Made by a program: the position numbers and the translations under genes. 64,000 nucleotides of DNA, taken from positions 186,001 through 250,000 of the forward strand of contig NZ_FNCJ01000001.1 in assembly GCF_900100735.1 (NCBI RefSeq), written 5' to 3'. Positions 18,303 to 26,399 of the stretch are shown here, piece after piece (the first letter of the stretch is position 1; every line of letters begins with the position of its first letter). The notes below the pieces were generated by a model. That model saw only the letters and a list, made by a program, of their open reading frames with translations, was not told where the DNA came from and made no database searches. This DNA comes from Paraburkholderia phenazinium (lineage in GTDB: Bacteria; Pseudomonadota; Gammaproteobacteria; Burkholderiales; Burkholderiaceae).

Positions 18303-19378
18303 CGGTGCCAGCCCGCCTGGCGTGCGTGCTTGCAGTCGGCGCAACGGCCACCGCGCTCAGCCTGTCGGTTCTGGCAGGCTGGCAGCGTGGGGGTTCGCTA
18401 CCCGAACGGGTCGTGTGGGTCGCGGTCGGCGTCGTGCTGGTCGTCAGCGCGCATCTGCTACCCGCGCTCATCCGGCACATGCCGATCTCCGTGCGCGCAA
18501 CAGGTAGCCTGCTATGGGTCGCGTGTCTGGCGACTGCCTGTTATGGCCATACCGTCTTCTTCGTGCTCGCCCAGCAGCACGCCGGAGAACGGCGGGCATC
18601 GACGGCAATCGCTGCCGGCTTTCCGCAGACCGGTCGCAGTCTGACCGCGGTAATGTCGGAACGGGCAACGGTCACGCGTCAGCTTGCGTTCGCGCGGATG
18701 CAGCGCTGTGCACAGGACTGTCCGGCACTGGAAGCACGTCGCGTCACGCTGGCGGCGAAACTCGATGCGCTCGATGCGGCACGCGACGACATCCGGCGTC
18801 GTCAGGCTGAGGACGACCGGGTCACGGCGCAGCGTGACGCGTTACGGGCCGATCCGGTCACGTCGCGACTCGCGGCGTTACTCGGCACGACTACCGCTCA
18901 TGTCGATCTGCTGTCGGGGCTCGCGTTCGCTGCGGTCCTGGAAGGCGTCGCGTGCCTGTTGTGGATAGTCGCGCTGCGGTCATCACCCCTGCCCGCTCCA
19001 GTTGTCACCGCGACTCCGCCAGTCGTCGCGCCGCTGCCGGAACCAGTCGTTGACGTGACTCGCGTGACCCAGCCAGCAGTAACGGCAGTCGCGGCAGTGA
19101 TGTCCGGCCACACATCGTCGACCGTTAGTTGCGAAACGGTGAGTAACAGTCACGAGACGCCGGACGCCCCCCTCTCGCAGCTACCCGTCGCGGATGCTGT
19201 TGACGTTGACGTGACGCAGCTCGTCCATGACATCGCGGCTGGTCGCGTGCGCGCGACGGTCGCCGATATTCGCCGCCATCTTGGTTGCTCCCAGGCCAGG
19301 GCAACTGCACTACGTCGACAGCTCGTCGAACGCAACGTGACGGCATACCCCAACGCGCTCGCTTCGCAAGCACGGTAG
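18299..19378 (+). CDS. Membrane protein with C-terminal HTH-like domain (paralogue of the 41363-42490 protein)
   Basis: The 359-residue protein has hydrophobic segments at about 6-24, 37-56 and 66-90, a charged coiled-coil-like middle (about 125-190), a fourth hydrophobic segment at about 200-225, a Pro/Val-rich linker and a C-terminal 45 residues (RVRATVADIRRHLGCSQARA) resembling a winged or AraC-like DNA-binding helix-turn-helix. The minus-strand protein at 41363-42490 has the same layout and strong local identity (AQQHAG, DPVT-RL, ATVADIR--LGC). A membrane-tethered regulator or replication anchor is an inference. It overlaps the upstream gene by 4 nt. Confidence 0.72.
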   Translation: MTVPARLACVLAVGATATALSLSVLAGWQRGGSLPERVVWVAVGVVLVVSAHLLPALIRHMPISVRATGSLLWVACLATACYGHTVFFVLAQQHAGERRASTAIAAGFPQTGRSLTAVMSERATVTRQLAFARMQRCAQDCPALEARRVTLAAKLDALDAARDDIRRRQAEDDRVTAQRDALRADPVTSRLAALLGTTTAHVDLLSGLAFAAVLEGVACLLWIVALRSSPLPAPVVTATPPVVAPLPEPVVDVTRVTQPAVTAVAAVMSGHTSSTVSCETVSNSHETPDAPLSQLPVADAVDVDVTQLVHDIAAGRVRATVADIRRHLGCSQARATALRRQLVERNVTAYPNALASQAR

Positions 19379-19480
19379 TCCCCTCGGACGCGTCCGGCGT
19401 CTTTCCTCATTCCCTTGTTTCAGCGACCTCGCATCCGGCTCTGTCCGGAGGCACACCCTCGTCCTTTATCTGGAGAACCC

Positions 19481-19789
19481 ATGTCTGAAACCCGTTTCAT
19501 CCATCTCCCGCCGCGCCCTTGCCCCTTACTGACAGGGATCGGTGTCGTGGCAGGCATCACGGCGATCAGCATCGCCGCTGCCCTGTGCTACGAACAGTAC
19601 CGCAAGCGCGAACTGGTGCGTTCGCTCGCGTCCATGCCGTATGTAGCGTGCATCGCACCTGCGCTGAACACCAATGCCGCAATGCTACTCGCTGAGCTTG
19701 GGCGGTCCATCCCGTCGCAAGCCGTAACACTCCACCGACCTATGCCGACGCCCTTCGTCGGCGTTCTCTCAATTAACAGAAGCACGTAG
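19481..19789 (+). CDS. Small membrane-anchored protein of unknown function
   Basis: The 102-residue protein starts at the ATG at 19481 after a CTGGAGAACCC site. One transmembrane helix lies at about residues 16-36 (LTGIGVVAGITAISIAAAL), followed by YEQYRKRELVRS and a soluble tail. I recognise no family. It sits in the plus-strand run of element genes, each with similar GGAG leader sequences. Confidence 0.55.
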   Translation: MSETRFIHLPPRPCPLLTGIGVVAGITAISIAAALCYEQYRKRELVRSLASMPYVACIAPALNTNAAMLLAELGRSIPSQAVTLHRPMPTPFVGVLSINRST

Positions 19790-19839
19790 CCGGTCACAAC
19801 GCCGGAGGCCCATGCCCGTCTATTTTCTGGAGATTCCAC

Positions 19840-20223
19840 ATGAATCAAACCGCACGTCTGAAGCCGCTGTTTCATCCAGGCAAGCTGCTCATCACGCCCG
19901 CTGCGCTTGCTGCATTGCGCTCGAACGGCGTTCCCGTCATTAGCGTCATGCTGCGTCACATTGCTGGCGACTGGGGCAGCGTTTCCGATAACGATAAAGA
20001 ACAGAACGACCTGTCGATCGCCGCAGGCCTACGCCTGCTGTCGATATATCGCCTGCCTGATGGCAACCGGATCATCGTGACCACGGAATGGGACCGCTCA
20101 ACTACCACCGTCGAGCGGCTCGACGAAGTCGTAACCGCTCAGCGCGCTCAATCGGTGTCGACAACCCGACGCAGCTATCCAGCGTGGCCAATCGCGCAAT
20201 ACGTCCAGGAGGCCCATTCATGA
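19840..20223 (+). CDS. Small element protein, first of two tandem paralogues
   Basis: The 127-residue protein starts after a TCTGGAGATTCCAC leader. Its core (KLLITPAALAALRSNGV, RHIAGDWG, RLLSIYRLPDGNRIIVTTEWDRSTT) is repeated in the next gene with about half the positions alike, so the pair arose by duplication. Related small proteins are found on plasmids and integrative elements and are often annotated only as plasmid-related. The C-terminal 30 residues are not shared. It overlaps the next gene by 4 nt. No catalytic motif is visible. Confidence 0.7.
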   Translation: MNQTARLKPLFHPGKLLITPAALAALRSNGVPVISVMLRHIAGDWGSVSDNDKEQNDLSIAAGLRLLSIYRLPDGNRIIVTTEWDRSTTTVERLDEVVTAQRAQSVSTTRRSYPAWPIAQYVQEAHS

Positions 20224-20513
20224 GCCTCGATACGAAGAACGGTCCACGCTTTCCGATGGGCAAACCGGTTATCACACCAGCCGCGCAGGACGTACTCGAT
20301 GCAGCGGGAATCTCGGGAGTTTTACTGCTCGCGCGCCACATTCGTGGCGACTGGGGCGATCTTTCCGTGGAAGACCTCGCCTCGAACGAACTGGCCTTGC
20401 TGACCGGTAAGCGTCTGCTGTCAAGCTATGCGCTACCGGGAGGCGGGAAGGTATGGATCATCACCGAAGCGGATCGCTCGGTCACGACGATCCTGCTGCC
20501 CGACGACTACTGA
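20220..20513 (+). CDS. Small element protein, second of two tandem paralogues
   Basis: The 97-residue protein starts at the ATG at 20220 behind CCAGGAGG. It shares the layout KPVITPAAQDVLDAAG, RHIRGDWGDLS, KRLLSSYALPGGGKVWIITEADRSVTT with its upstream neighbour and ends with an acidic DDY. The compact fold with a conserved GDWG turn looks like a small alpha/beta domain. Function unknown. Confidence 0.7.
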   Translation: MSLDTKNGPRFPMGKPVITPAAQDVLDAAGISGVLLLARHIRGDWGDLSVEDLASNELALLTGKRLLSSYALPGGGKVWIITEADRSVTTILLPDDY

Positions 20514-20514
20514 C

Positions 20515-21144
20515 ATGCTGATCCAGAAATTTCATCCAGGCATCCGCCTCGGCCAGCAGCCCGCACTCATTGATTCAGGCAACCCGCTCTTCAGCCGGCA
20601 GGGACATTGGGACGGCGGCAGCACCCTGCATTGCGTCGCAATGGCGCTTGCCATGCTCGGCAAGCTGTCCGATCCGGTTCATCTGCCGTATCACAGGACC
20701 GGCAATGAGGCCGCTGTATGGGATCACGCCTGGCAGCATTACCTGCACGGACTGACGCTCCCGGAACTGGCAAGTTTTATCGCTGAGCTGAATCTCGGCA
20801 TCCGCACCGCAACGTGCATAGCCAGGGGAACGGAACTGGTGCGCTTTGCCGGACGCGAACTCGGCGCAGGTCGGCCCGTCGTTATCGGCTGGGGCCAGCA
20901 GCATCCGGTGAAGTGGCATGCCGCGCTCGTGACCGGCATCGAAGGAACCCGGAAACAGCGTGCCTTCACACCCCACGCGCTGTTGCTGCTCGACCCGGCG
21001 GGCAATGCCCCGGTACTGGCAGGATACAACGCCCGTATCGACGTGCGCGGGCGTGGCCGGCCGCGCTATCTGTCGCCGGACGCTACACGCGACATCACGT
21101 TCGCAGGCGCGCTGTCGGTCCGCAACGTCACCGCGCCTCCGTAG
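20515..21144 (+). CDS. C39-like (papain-fold) protein, apparently lacking the catalytic cysteine
   Basis: The 209-residue protein shows the layout of a bacteriocin-type C39 peptidase: a GGSTLHCVAMALAMLG helix at about 35-50, a KWHAALVTGIE strand at about 132-142 with the expected His, and LLLLDPAGN at about 157-165 with the expected Asp. Aligned by the glycine that ends the helix, the usual nucleophile position holds Ser, and the only Cys sits four residues later. So it may be inactive, or the alignment may be shifted. No signal peptide is present. It follows the tandem pair by 1 bp. Confidence 0.5.
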   Translation: MLIQKFHPGIRLGQQPALIDSGNPLFSRQGHWDGGSTLHCVAMALAMLGKLSDPVHLPYHRTGNEAAVWDHAWQHYLHGLTLPELASFIAELNLGIRTATCIARGTELVRFAGRELGAGRPVVIGWGQQHPVKWHAALVTGIEGTRKQRAFTPHALLLLDPAGNAPVLAGYNARIDVRGRGRPRYLSPDATRDITFAGALSVRNVTAPP

Positions 21145-21474
21145 TCAGCGCAGGCGGCTGCGTTTGATCTCGGGCGGCGTCGCCGCGTTCGCGCGGCGCG
21201 CGCCGGTCGGCTTCAGCGACACACCGTCCAGCGGCACAAACAGTTCAGCAAGCGTCACATTCAGCGCATGGCAGATGTTGGCCAGCGTCTCGACGGACGG
21301 ATTCGCAATGCCGCGTTCGATCGCCGAGATGTAGGTCCGGTCGACATGCGCCTCGAAAGCGAGCGTTTCCTGCGATTTGTCGGCTTCGTGCCGGCACTCC
21401 TTGATCCGCTTGCCAAGAGCAATCGAGATCGGGGCAGGACGGGCGGCGGGAGGTGGTGAGCGCTTGACGGTCAT
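21145..21474 (-). CDS. XRE-family helix-turn-helix repressor
   Basis: The 109-residue protein has a Cro/CI-type helix-turn-helix at about 25-80 (ALGKRIKECRHEADKSQ, HVDRTYISAIERGIANPS, ETLANICHALNVTLAELF). The start is taken at the ATG at 21474; upstream extension is possible but includes no conserved sequence. It faces away from the GntR-like gene across a spacer with inverted TAAACACT-type repeats, which suits a repressor controlling its own divergent promoter. The 3' end abuts the C39-like gene end to end. Confidence 0.82.
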   Translation of the reverse strand: MTVKRSPPPAARPAPISIALGKRIKECRHEADKSQETLAFEAHVDRTYISAIERGIANPSVETLANICHALNVTLAELFVPLDGVSLKPTGARRANAATPPEIKRSRLR

Positions 21475-21515
21475 GGCGTGCAGGATGCCCACCTGTCGAC
21501 TGACTATCGACGTAA

Positions 21516-21637
21516 TAAACACTTCATTTGTTGTAGCATTTACTCTTCAGTAATACGATTCTGGGCCGATATACAGGCGATTGGACATGTGGGCGGCACC
21601 TGCCCGCGCGCCCCACTTTGTCGAGTAAACACTACAA
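21516..21637. promoter_or_regulatory. Repeated TAAACACT(T/A)CAA operator-like sites between the XRE and GntR-like genes
   Basis: TAAACACTTCA (21516-21526) and the inverted TTGTAGCATTTA (21531-21542) form an imperfect inverted repeat. A further direct copy, TAAACACTACAA, lies at 21626-21637. The first pair is about 40 bp upstream of the XRE start, where its promoter should be. The sites could bind the XRE repressor or the GntR-like protein; which one is unknown. Confidence 0.4.
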
Positions 21638-21743
21638 AACAATGATGGCCTCGGGCGTCGCAGGGCGTGACTGGACGCTTTAGTGGTCCTGTCGCTCATC
21701 GCGAATGGCGCTCCCGGGCTTCTCATCCAGAGGAAAACAATCC

Positions 21744-22001
21744 ATGAATTCATTGCGTTACCTGAACGTAACCCCGCAGTGCGGTTCGACCTGCAGTGCC
21801 ATTGTCGCCGCACTGGAAACGGCCATACGCGCCGGCCAGACCCTGGCAGGCGATGTACTGCCCTCCCAACGCCTGATGGCCGACTTCATGGGTGTCCATA
21901 ACAACACCGTCAATCGCGCCATGCGGGAAGCTGCACGACGTGGTCTCGTCAGTGCACGCACCCGCCTCGGTACGACGGTTATTGCCCGGCCAAAGACGTA
22001 A
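21744..22001 (+). CDS. GntR-type winged-helix regulator without an effector domain
   Basis: At 85 residues this is just the DNA-binding part of a GntR regulator: AIVAALETAIRAGQTLAGDVLPSQ, then LMADFMGVHNNTVNRAMREAARRGLVSARTRLGTTVIA, which matches the wing end. No ligand domain follows. The ATG at 21744 is preceded by AGAGGAAAAC. Stand-alone GntR domains are typical of phages and mobile elements, often controlling transfer or maintenance genes. It is probably a natural short form rather than truncated because the ORF ends right after the wing. Confidence 0.78.
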   Translation: MNSLRYLNVTPQCGSTCSAIVAALETAIRAGQTLAGDVLPSQRLMADFMGVHNNTVNRAMREAARRGLVSARTRLGTTVIARPKT

Positions 22002-22063
22002 TACCAGCGGCACTCGCCGCTTCATCGCCGTAGTACATACCAACCATCAAGGACTAAAGAAGA

Positions 22064-24052
22064 ATGAAAATCCGATCCAATACGGGGATCGCACGGCTCG
22101 CGCTGTGCGCATCCATGAGTGTCATTCTCGCCGCGTGCGGCGGCGGCGGCAGCAGCGCGTCATCGCCGTCTGGGGCGAGCAGCCAGCCGACGACCGCCGC
22201 GGCAACAGCCATGACCGGAACGGTCGCGATCGGCACGGCCATGATCGGGGCGACCGTCACGGTCACGGATGCGGGCGGCAAGAGCGCAACGGCTACTTCC
22301 GGAGCGAACGGCACGTACAACGTCTCGCTGTCCGGACTGACTGCGCCATTCCTGATAACCGCGACCGATCCATCAGGTGTGTCGGGTACGCTGTATTCGG
22401 TGGTCGCCAGCACCAGTACGGCCAGCGGCGCGCCGGTGACGGCGAACGTGACGCCGCTGACGACGGCTGTCGCCGCCCTCATGACCCAGTCGGGTAATCC
22501 GGCCGCGCTGGCAGGTAACGCATCGGCCATCACCCCGTCTGCCATTACCGCGGCGGAAGCCACCCTCGACGCCGCGATCGCCCCGATCCTCTCGGCCAAC
22601 AGCGTGGCGGCCAGCTTCGATCCCATCGGCACGACGTTTAGCCCCAACCAGACTCGCGCAGATGCCGTGATCGATTCCGTCGCAGTCACGCCTTCGGCAT
22701 CGGGTGCGGGTCTTCAGATCACGAGTCTTGCGAACCCCGATACGGCGATCCAGCTCAGCTCCAGCACGACCGTATCCACGGCACTCGCAGCGCCCACCAC
22801 ACCAGCAAACTATCTGGCGAGCCTGCAAACTGCACTGGCAGCCTGTGCGTCGGACGTCCAGGGCGGTGCCACTGACACATCGGACAGCAACTGCACGTCT
22901 GCAATCGATGCGACTTACCTGAACAACGGCATCGGCACGGGCGTCGCCGGCTTCGAGAAGCGTCATACGCTCTTCGTCAAGGGCACGATGCTGACCGGCA
23001 TCAAGACGGTAGCTTTCCTGCCCGCCGGTACGCTCGCCGGCATCAGCAATCCAGCTGCGCTGGTCTATCTGCTGATGACCGATCCGGACGGCATGCCCGA
23101 CTTCGGCATGGATTACGTGCAGCAGTTGCCCAACGGCCAATGGGACATCATCGGCAACCAGCTGCAGGACAGCACCTACATCGCGTCGTTCCTCGGCCGT
23201 GTCCAGTACACGGATTCAGCGGATGCGTCCAATGCGCACTACGAGTCGGGTCTCGACATTCAGATTCCGTCTTCGGTGACGGTCAGCAGTACGACCACGG
23301 GCGTCGGTTCTGCCGTGGTGACGGGACCAGGCCTGCCCGCCAGCGGTTTGTGGTTCCAGACCGCAGGAAACGGCACGGGAGCGGGCTATCTGGAAATTCC
23401 GACAGGTATGCTTGCCGCACCGCTCACGAGCACCGGCAATCGAGTGAATGGCGGCATGTCCACGACCTACAAGTGGGCATGGGCACCGATCTCGGGCAGC
23501 ACGACTTCGTTCTCGCCCAACGGTCTGCCGGAATATGCATCATCTTCTCAGGACGTCTCGACGATCACGAATTTCGGCGTTTACACAGTCACGCTGTACG
23601 ACACGACCGGCACCGAGATCCGTTCGGAACAGATCCAGAACATCGCCCACAACTATGCGGCGGCGGCAGGCAGCACGGTAGCCTGGCAGACATTAGGCAC
23701 CGACGTGATCGCGAATTACCTGACGCCGGGTGGTTCCGGTACGCAAAGTGCACCGGGCACGTCCGCTTCGCTCGATTGGACGATTCCGGCCAGTTCGTTC
23801 TATCCGAACTTCTGGGCATCGATCAACTCGCTCGGCGCCGCCCAGACCAGCATACCGGCCACCACGTATGACGCGACCGTGTGGGGATCGAGCAGCGGCA
23901 ACACACCTTCGCCGCTTACCTTCAATACGTCGTTCACCGATGTGCTCACTTCAACTGCAACCGCGACGGCAGAGGAGGCCGTACAGGTTCAGCTCGGCTG
24001 GCAGGCAGATGGTGAGTATTACGTTAACTCCTGGCAGTACGGCAATCCGTAA
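22064..24052 (+). CDS. Large secreted lipoprotein with N-terminal Ig-like/carboxypeptidase-regulatory-like domain
   Basis: The 662-residue protein has a lipoprotein signal (LALCASMSVILAACGGGG; acylated Cys at about residue 24). A Ser/Gly/Ala linker is followed by TGTVAIGTAMIGATVTVTDAGG, typical of a carboxypeptidase regulatory-like or Ig-like fold. The rest is Thr/Ser/Gly rich beta-type sequence with few Cys. It is probably exported to the cell envelope. Its cargo position in a mobile element suggests a surface function, but no enzyme motif is seen. The same signal-peptide type occurs in the lipoprotein at 24202-24804. Confidence 0.72.
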   Translation: MKIRSNTGIARLALCASMSVILAACGGGGSSASSPSGASSQPTTAAATAMTGTVAIGTAMIGATVTVTDAGGKSATATSGANGTYNVSLSGLTAPFLITATDPSGVSGTLYSVVASTSTASGAPVTANVTPLTTAVAALMTQSGNPAALAGNASAITPSAITAAEATLDAAIAPILSANSVAASFDPIGTTFSPNQTRADAVIDSVAVTPSASGAGLQITSLANPDTAIQLSSSTTVSTALAAPTTPANYLASLQTALAACASDVQGGATDTSDSNCTSAIDATYLNNGIGTGVAGFEKRHTLFVKGTMLTGIKTVAFLPAGTLAGISNPAALVYLLMTDPDGMPDFGMDYVQQLPNGQWDIIGNQLQDSTYIASFLGRVQYTDSADASNAHYESGLDIQIPSSVTVSSTTTGVGSAVVTGPGLPASGLWFQTAGNGTGAGYLEIPTGMLAAPLTSTGNRVNGGMSTTYKWAWAPISGSTTSFSPNGLPEYASSSQDVSTITNFGVYTVTLYDTTGTEIRSEQIQNIAHNYAAAAGSTVAWQTLGTDVIANYLTPGGSGTQSAPGTSASLDWTIPASSFYPNFWASINSLGAAQTSIPATTYDATVWGSSSGNTPSPLTFNTSFTDVLTSTATATAEEAVQVQLGWQADGEYYVNSWQYGNP

Positions 24053-24088
24053 GCAGCCATCCTGTCATCTTAGTCGTCCATCTCTCAG

Positions 24089-24121
24089 GAGGGGTTCGCA
24101 GTCGAAAACGAATCCCTCTTT
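24089..24121 (+). terminator. Terminator after the large lipoprotein gene
   Basis: GAGGGGTTCG (24089-24098) pairs with CGAATCCCTC (24109-24118) with a single G-T wobble, and TTTCTT follows. The hairpin begins 37 bp after the stop codon. Confidence 0.5.
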
Positions 24122-24201
24122 CTTCGTATCAACCCATTTAGCCGCCGGTCGCGTAAGCGCAGTCGGCTATCGCTTCATTACTTTCGCAGGAAATCAAACC
24201 C

Positions 24202-24804
24202 ATGAAGACAATTCACACGAAATCCGCATGTCTCGCGCTGTGCGCTTCACTTGCCGTGCTGCTCGCTGCCTGCGGAAACAGCACGCCAAGCGAATCCGAT
24301 GCGAAACGAGCCGTTCAATCGGCGCTTGGTGATTGCAAATATGTCGAGATGTCCGATTTCAATCGGGTTAATGGCGTCGAAGATAGCGATGATCGCCATT
24401 ACCAGGTCGAGGTGCAGTACAACCTGACCCTTAAAGCCGCTAGCGACCAAAGGGACAAGCTGGAGGCGTGGACAAAGAAGACGTCTGATCGCCAGGATCT
24501 ACTCAGGCAGGAAATGCAGATTCGGAAGAACGATTCAGACAACGGTAGCAATGCCGCTGACGATCCGACACTGAAGGACGATGAGCAGAAACAGGCGGCA
24601 CTGTATCAGGAACTCGTCTCGGGTTACGGCCCGAGAACGTTCCGCACAGAATTCGACCAAGCCTGTCCGAATTTCCCAGGTGATGTCGCCCGTGATCTTT
24701 TCAACAAGGTCAACGGTCCTGGATTCGACGGTAAGAACACCCTTCAGTTCCACTATACGCTGGGCATGATCAAAACCGATAACGGTTGGCAGCTGGATCG
24801 CTGA
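24202..24804 (+). CDS. Small lipoprotein of unknown function
   Basis: The 200-residue protein has a clear lipoprotein signal (LALCASLAVLLAACGN, acylated Cys near residue 25) closely similar to that of the previous lipoprotein. The mature part is polar and charged, with two later Cys (residues 39 and 152) that could pair. A helix-rich central region (about 80-120, KLEAWTKKTSDRQDLLRQE) may be a coiled coil. It has its own leader and no shared operon overlap. No family is recognised. Confidence 0.65.
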   Translation: MKTIHTKSACLALCASLAVLLAACGNSTPSESDAKRAVQSALGDCKYVEMSDFNRVNGVEDSDDRHYQVEVQYNLTLKAASDQRDKLEAWTKKTSDRQDLLRQEMQIRKNDSDNGSNAADDPTLKDDEQKQAALYQELVSGYGPRTFRTEFDQACPNFPGDVARDLFNKVNGPGFDGKNTLQFHYTLGMIKTDNGWQLDR

Positions 24805-24829
24805 CGCTGGGAAGGGTATCGCTGCCGCC

Positions 24830-25102
24830 TTGCTCGTGCTCGCAGGCACAGTCGCGCACGCACCTGAGACGTCGCCCTGGAGCCGCGCCCGCATCAACGA
24901 ACTGATCGATACGTTGCTCGCGCTTGCCGTGGTGCACGGCTTTGAGCAGTCGGATGCGTTAGGCGAAATGCTAGCCTCTGGCATCTCCAGTAAACGGATC
25001 TGGACGATCGCCGAAATCGCATTCATCGAAGTGCCGCTCTCCGAGATACTCGATGCCATCCGGCGCACCCGCCTCTATACGGATCTGCAAGACCCTACGT
25101 GA
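24830..25102 (+). CDS. Small hypothetical protein
   Basis: A 90-residue ORF starting with TTG, 25 bp after the small lipoprotein gene. Sequence includes RINELIDTLLALAVVHGFEQSDALGEML and a helical tail with SEILDAIRRTRLY. No motif is recognised, and the start is uncertain because no strong ribosome site is visible, although a GGGAAGGG lies about 15 nt upstream. The codon pattern is like its neighbours, so it may be real. Confidence 0.4.
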   Translation: MLVLAGTVAHAPETSPWSRARINELIDTLLALAVVHGFEQSDALGEMLASGISSKRIWTIAEIAFIEVPLSEILDAIRRTRLYTDLQDPT

Positions 25103-25140
25103 GGCAAAAATAGCGGGGGACGATCGAAGGGACGGCATAG

Positions 25141-25186
25141 CCAGGTGCGCGTTGCGCACCTGGCGTGCAAACTCTTCTTCTTTTTT
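25141..25186 (+). terminator. Strong hairpin with a distant T-rich tail
   Basis: CCAGGTGCGC / GCGCACCTGG (25141-25150 and 25154-25163) form a perfect 10-bp stem with a GTT loop. The T-rich run (TCTTCTTCTTTTTT) begins about ten bases after the stem, so termination is plausible but not classical. It marks the end of the plus-strand element genes. Confidence 0.4.
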
Positions 25187-25433
25187 AAGATGGCACCGGC
25201 GATTACAATAATCGCTCCAGTTTCCGCAGTCGACCCAAAGCAGAAGTTCGGATGTGCGCTCACCAACGACTGCTACGCAGCAAATCTCAGTCGGTCGGTG
25301 CCACTCATCGTGCTTACTGCGACAGACCCACTGCGGTCATTGAGGCGCGAGCCAGAATGCAGTTTCAATGACCGGTCTGTAAGCGTAGGCCGTCGGCGCA
25401 CCGGCGGCTAGGTCGAAGTGTCGACCGCGACGG
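25187..25433. other. Convergent intergenic region
   Basis: About 250 bp between the plus-strand element genes and the minus-strand four-gene operon. No gene or repeat of note was seen. It may contain the boundary between the two modules. Confidence 0.4.
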
Positions 25434-26399
25434 CTACGCCTTGGCGGCAGATTCCGAGAGGGACTCGATGCGGCAGCCCATGATCACCGCATGAAGCGAT
25501 GGCTGGCTCATGTCGGAGCTGCTGGTGTTCTCGCCATCGACGAACCAGACTGCGGCCTCATCGATGACCATCGCAACCAAGAGTGACAGTCCAAAGAAGA
25601 TCTTGGGGCCGAATGGCAACAAGATCGGGCGTGCCACGTTGCGCATGCCACGCACCAACGACAGCAGCGTGTGATAGGCATCGACGGGTGACAGCACCTC
25701 GTATTCCAACTGCTTGGTCTTACGTTCAAGCAGTAGCTCCTTGTTCTGGGCCTGGACCTCGCGGAGGTATTTCTCCTCCGGAGAAGTGGGCACGAAGAGC
25801 CATGTGCCGCCCGGCTCTAAATACTCCGCTGCACCGATGGCTTTGCCTTTCTCATAGCCGAGGGCGATGACCAACTCGATCGGATTGTCCGGCGCGGCTG
25901 TCCAGCCAGCGAACTCGCTGTTCACCGGGGCGATGCGCCGAACGGCCGTCGACCAGTTCACCGGCGGCTTCACGAACCGCGCGAGGCTGTAGGTGATCTG
26001 CAGCTCGACGGGACCCTCCTTGGCCAGATCCTTGACCGCAGCAAAGAGGGCGCCGATGTGCTGCCGGGCTAGGCATGACAGGTCGATAAGGATTGATGCG
26101 ACGCCATTCGCATCACGCGCCAAGGTGCGGACCGTGTCACACGCTGCGGAGCAGGTCAGCTGCTCGACCTGTTGACGGCGCAGCGACTTGGTGGCGGTGG
26201 TTGCAGGAGTGTCGCAGACGGCAACGACCCGCGAGCCGCCGGCGTCGATTTCGTCCTGCAGTAGATTGAGCATGTGGCTGCGGCGCGAACCAGAGTCCGC
26301 GGCAATGACCACTAGGGACAGTGCCTCGCTCAGGCTAGCTGTAGGCCCTGTACCCTCGATTCTCTTTTGGCTCAGGTTGCGGACAGCTAGTTCGCCCAT
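25434..26399 (-). CDS. Unrecognised alpha/beta (Rossmann-like) protein, last gene of the methylase-phosphoesterase-ATPase operon
   Basis: The 321-residue soluble protein alternates hydrophobic strands and helices: SLVVIAADSG (about 28-37), SRVVAVCDT (56-64), SILIDLSCL, VELQITYSLARF, IELVIALGYEKGKAIGA and ILLPFGPKIFFGLSLLVAMV. This resembles nucleotide-binding sensor folds, but no named family fits. A charged helix (about 208-232, KYLREVQAQNKELLLERKTK) may be a coiled coil. It overlaps the ATPase gene by 13 nt. A sensor or adaptor role is inferred only from its operon. Confidence 0.6.
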   Translation of the reverse strand: MGELAVRNLSQKRIEGTGPTASLSEALSLVVIAADSGSRRSHMLNLLQDEIDAGGSRVVAVCDTPATTATKSLRRQQVEQLTCSAACDTVRTLARDANGVASILIDLSCLARQHIGALFAAVKDLAKEGPVELQITYSLARFVKPPVNWSTAVRRIAPVNSEFAGWTAAPDNPIELVIALGYEKGKAIGAAEYLEPGGTWLFVPTSPEEKYLREVQAQNKELLLERKTKQLEYEVLSPVDAYHTLLSLVRGMRNVARPILLPFGPKIFFGLSLLVAMVIDEAAVWFVDGENTSSSDMSQPSLHAVIMGCRIESLSESAAKA

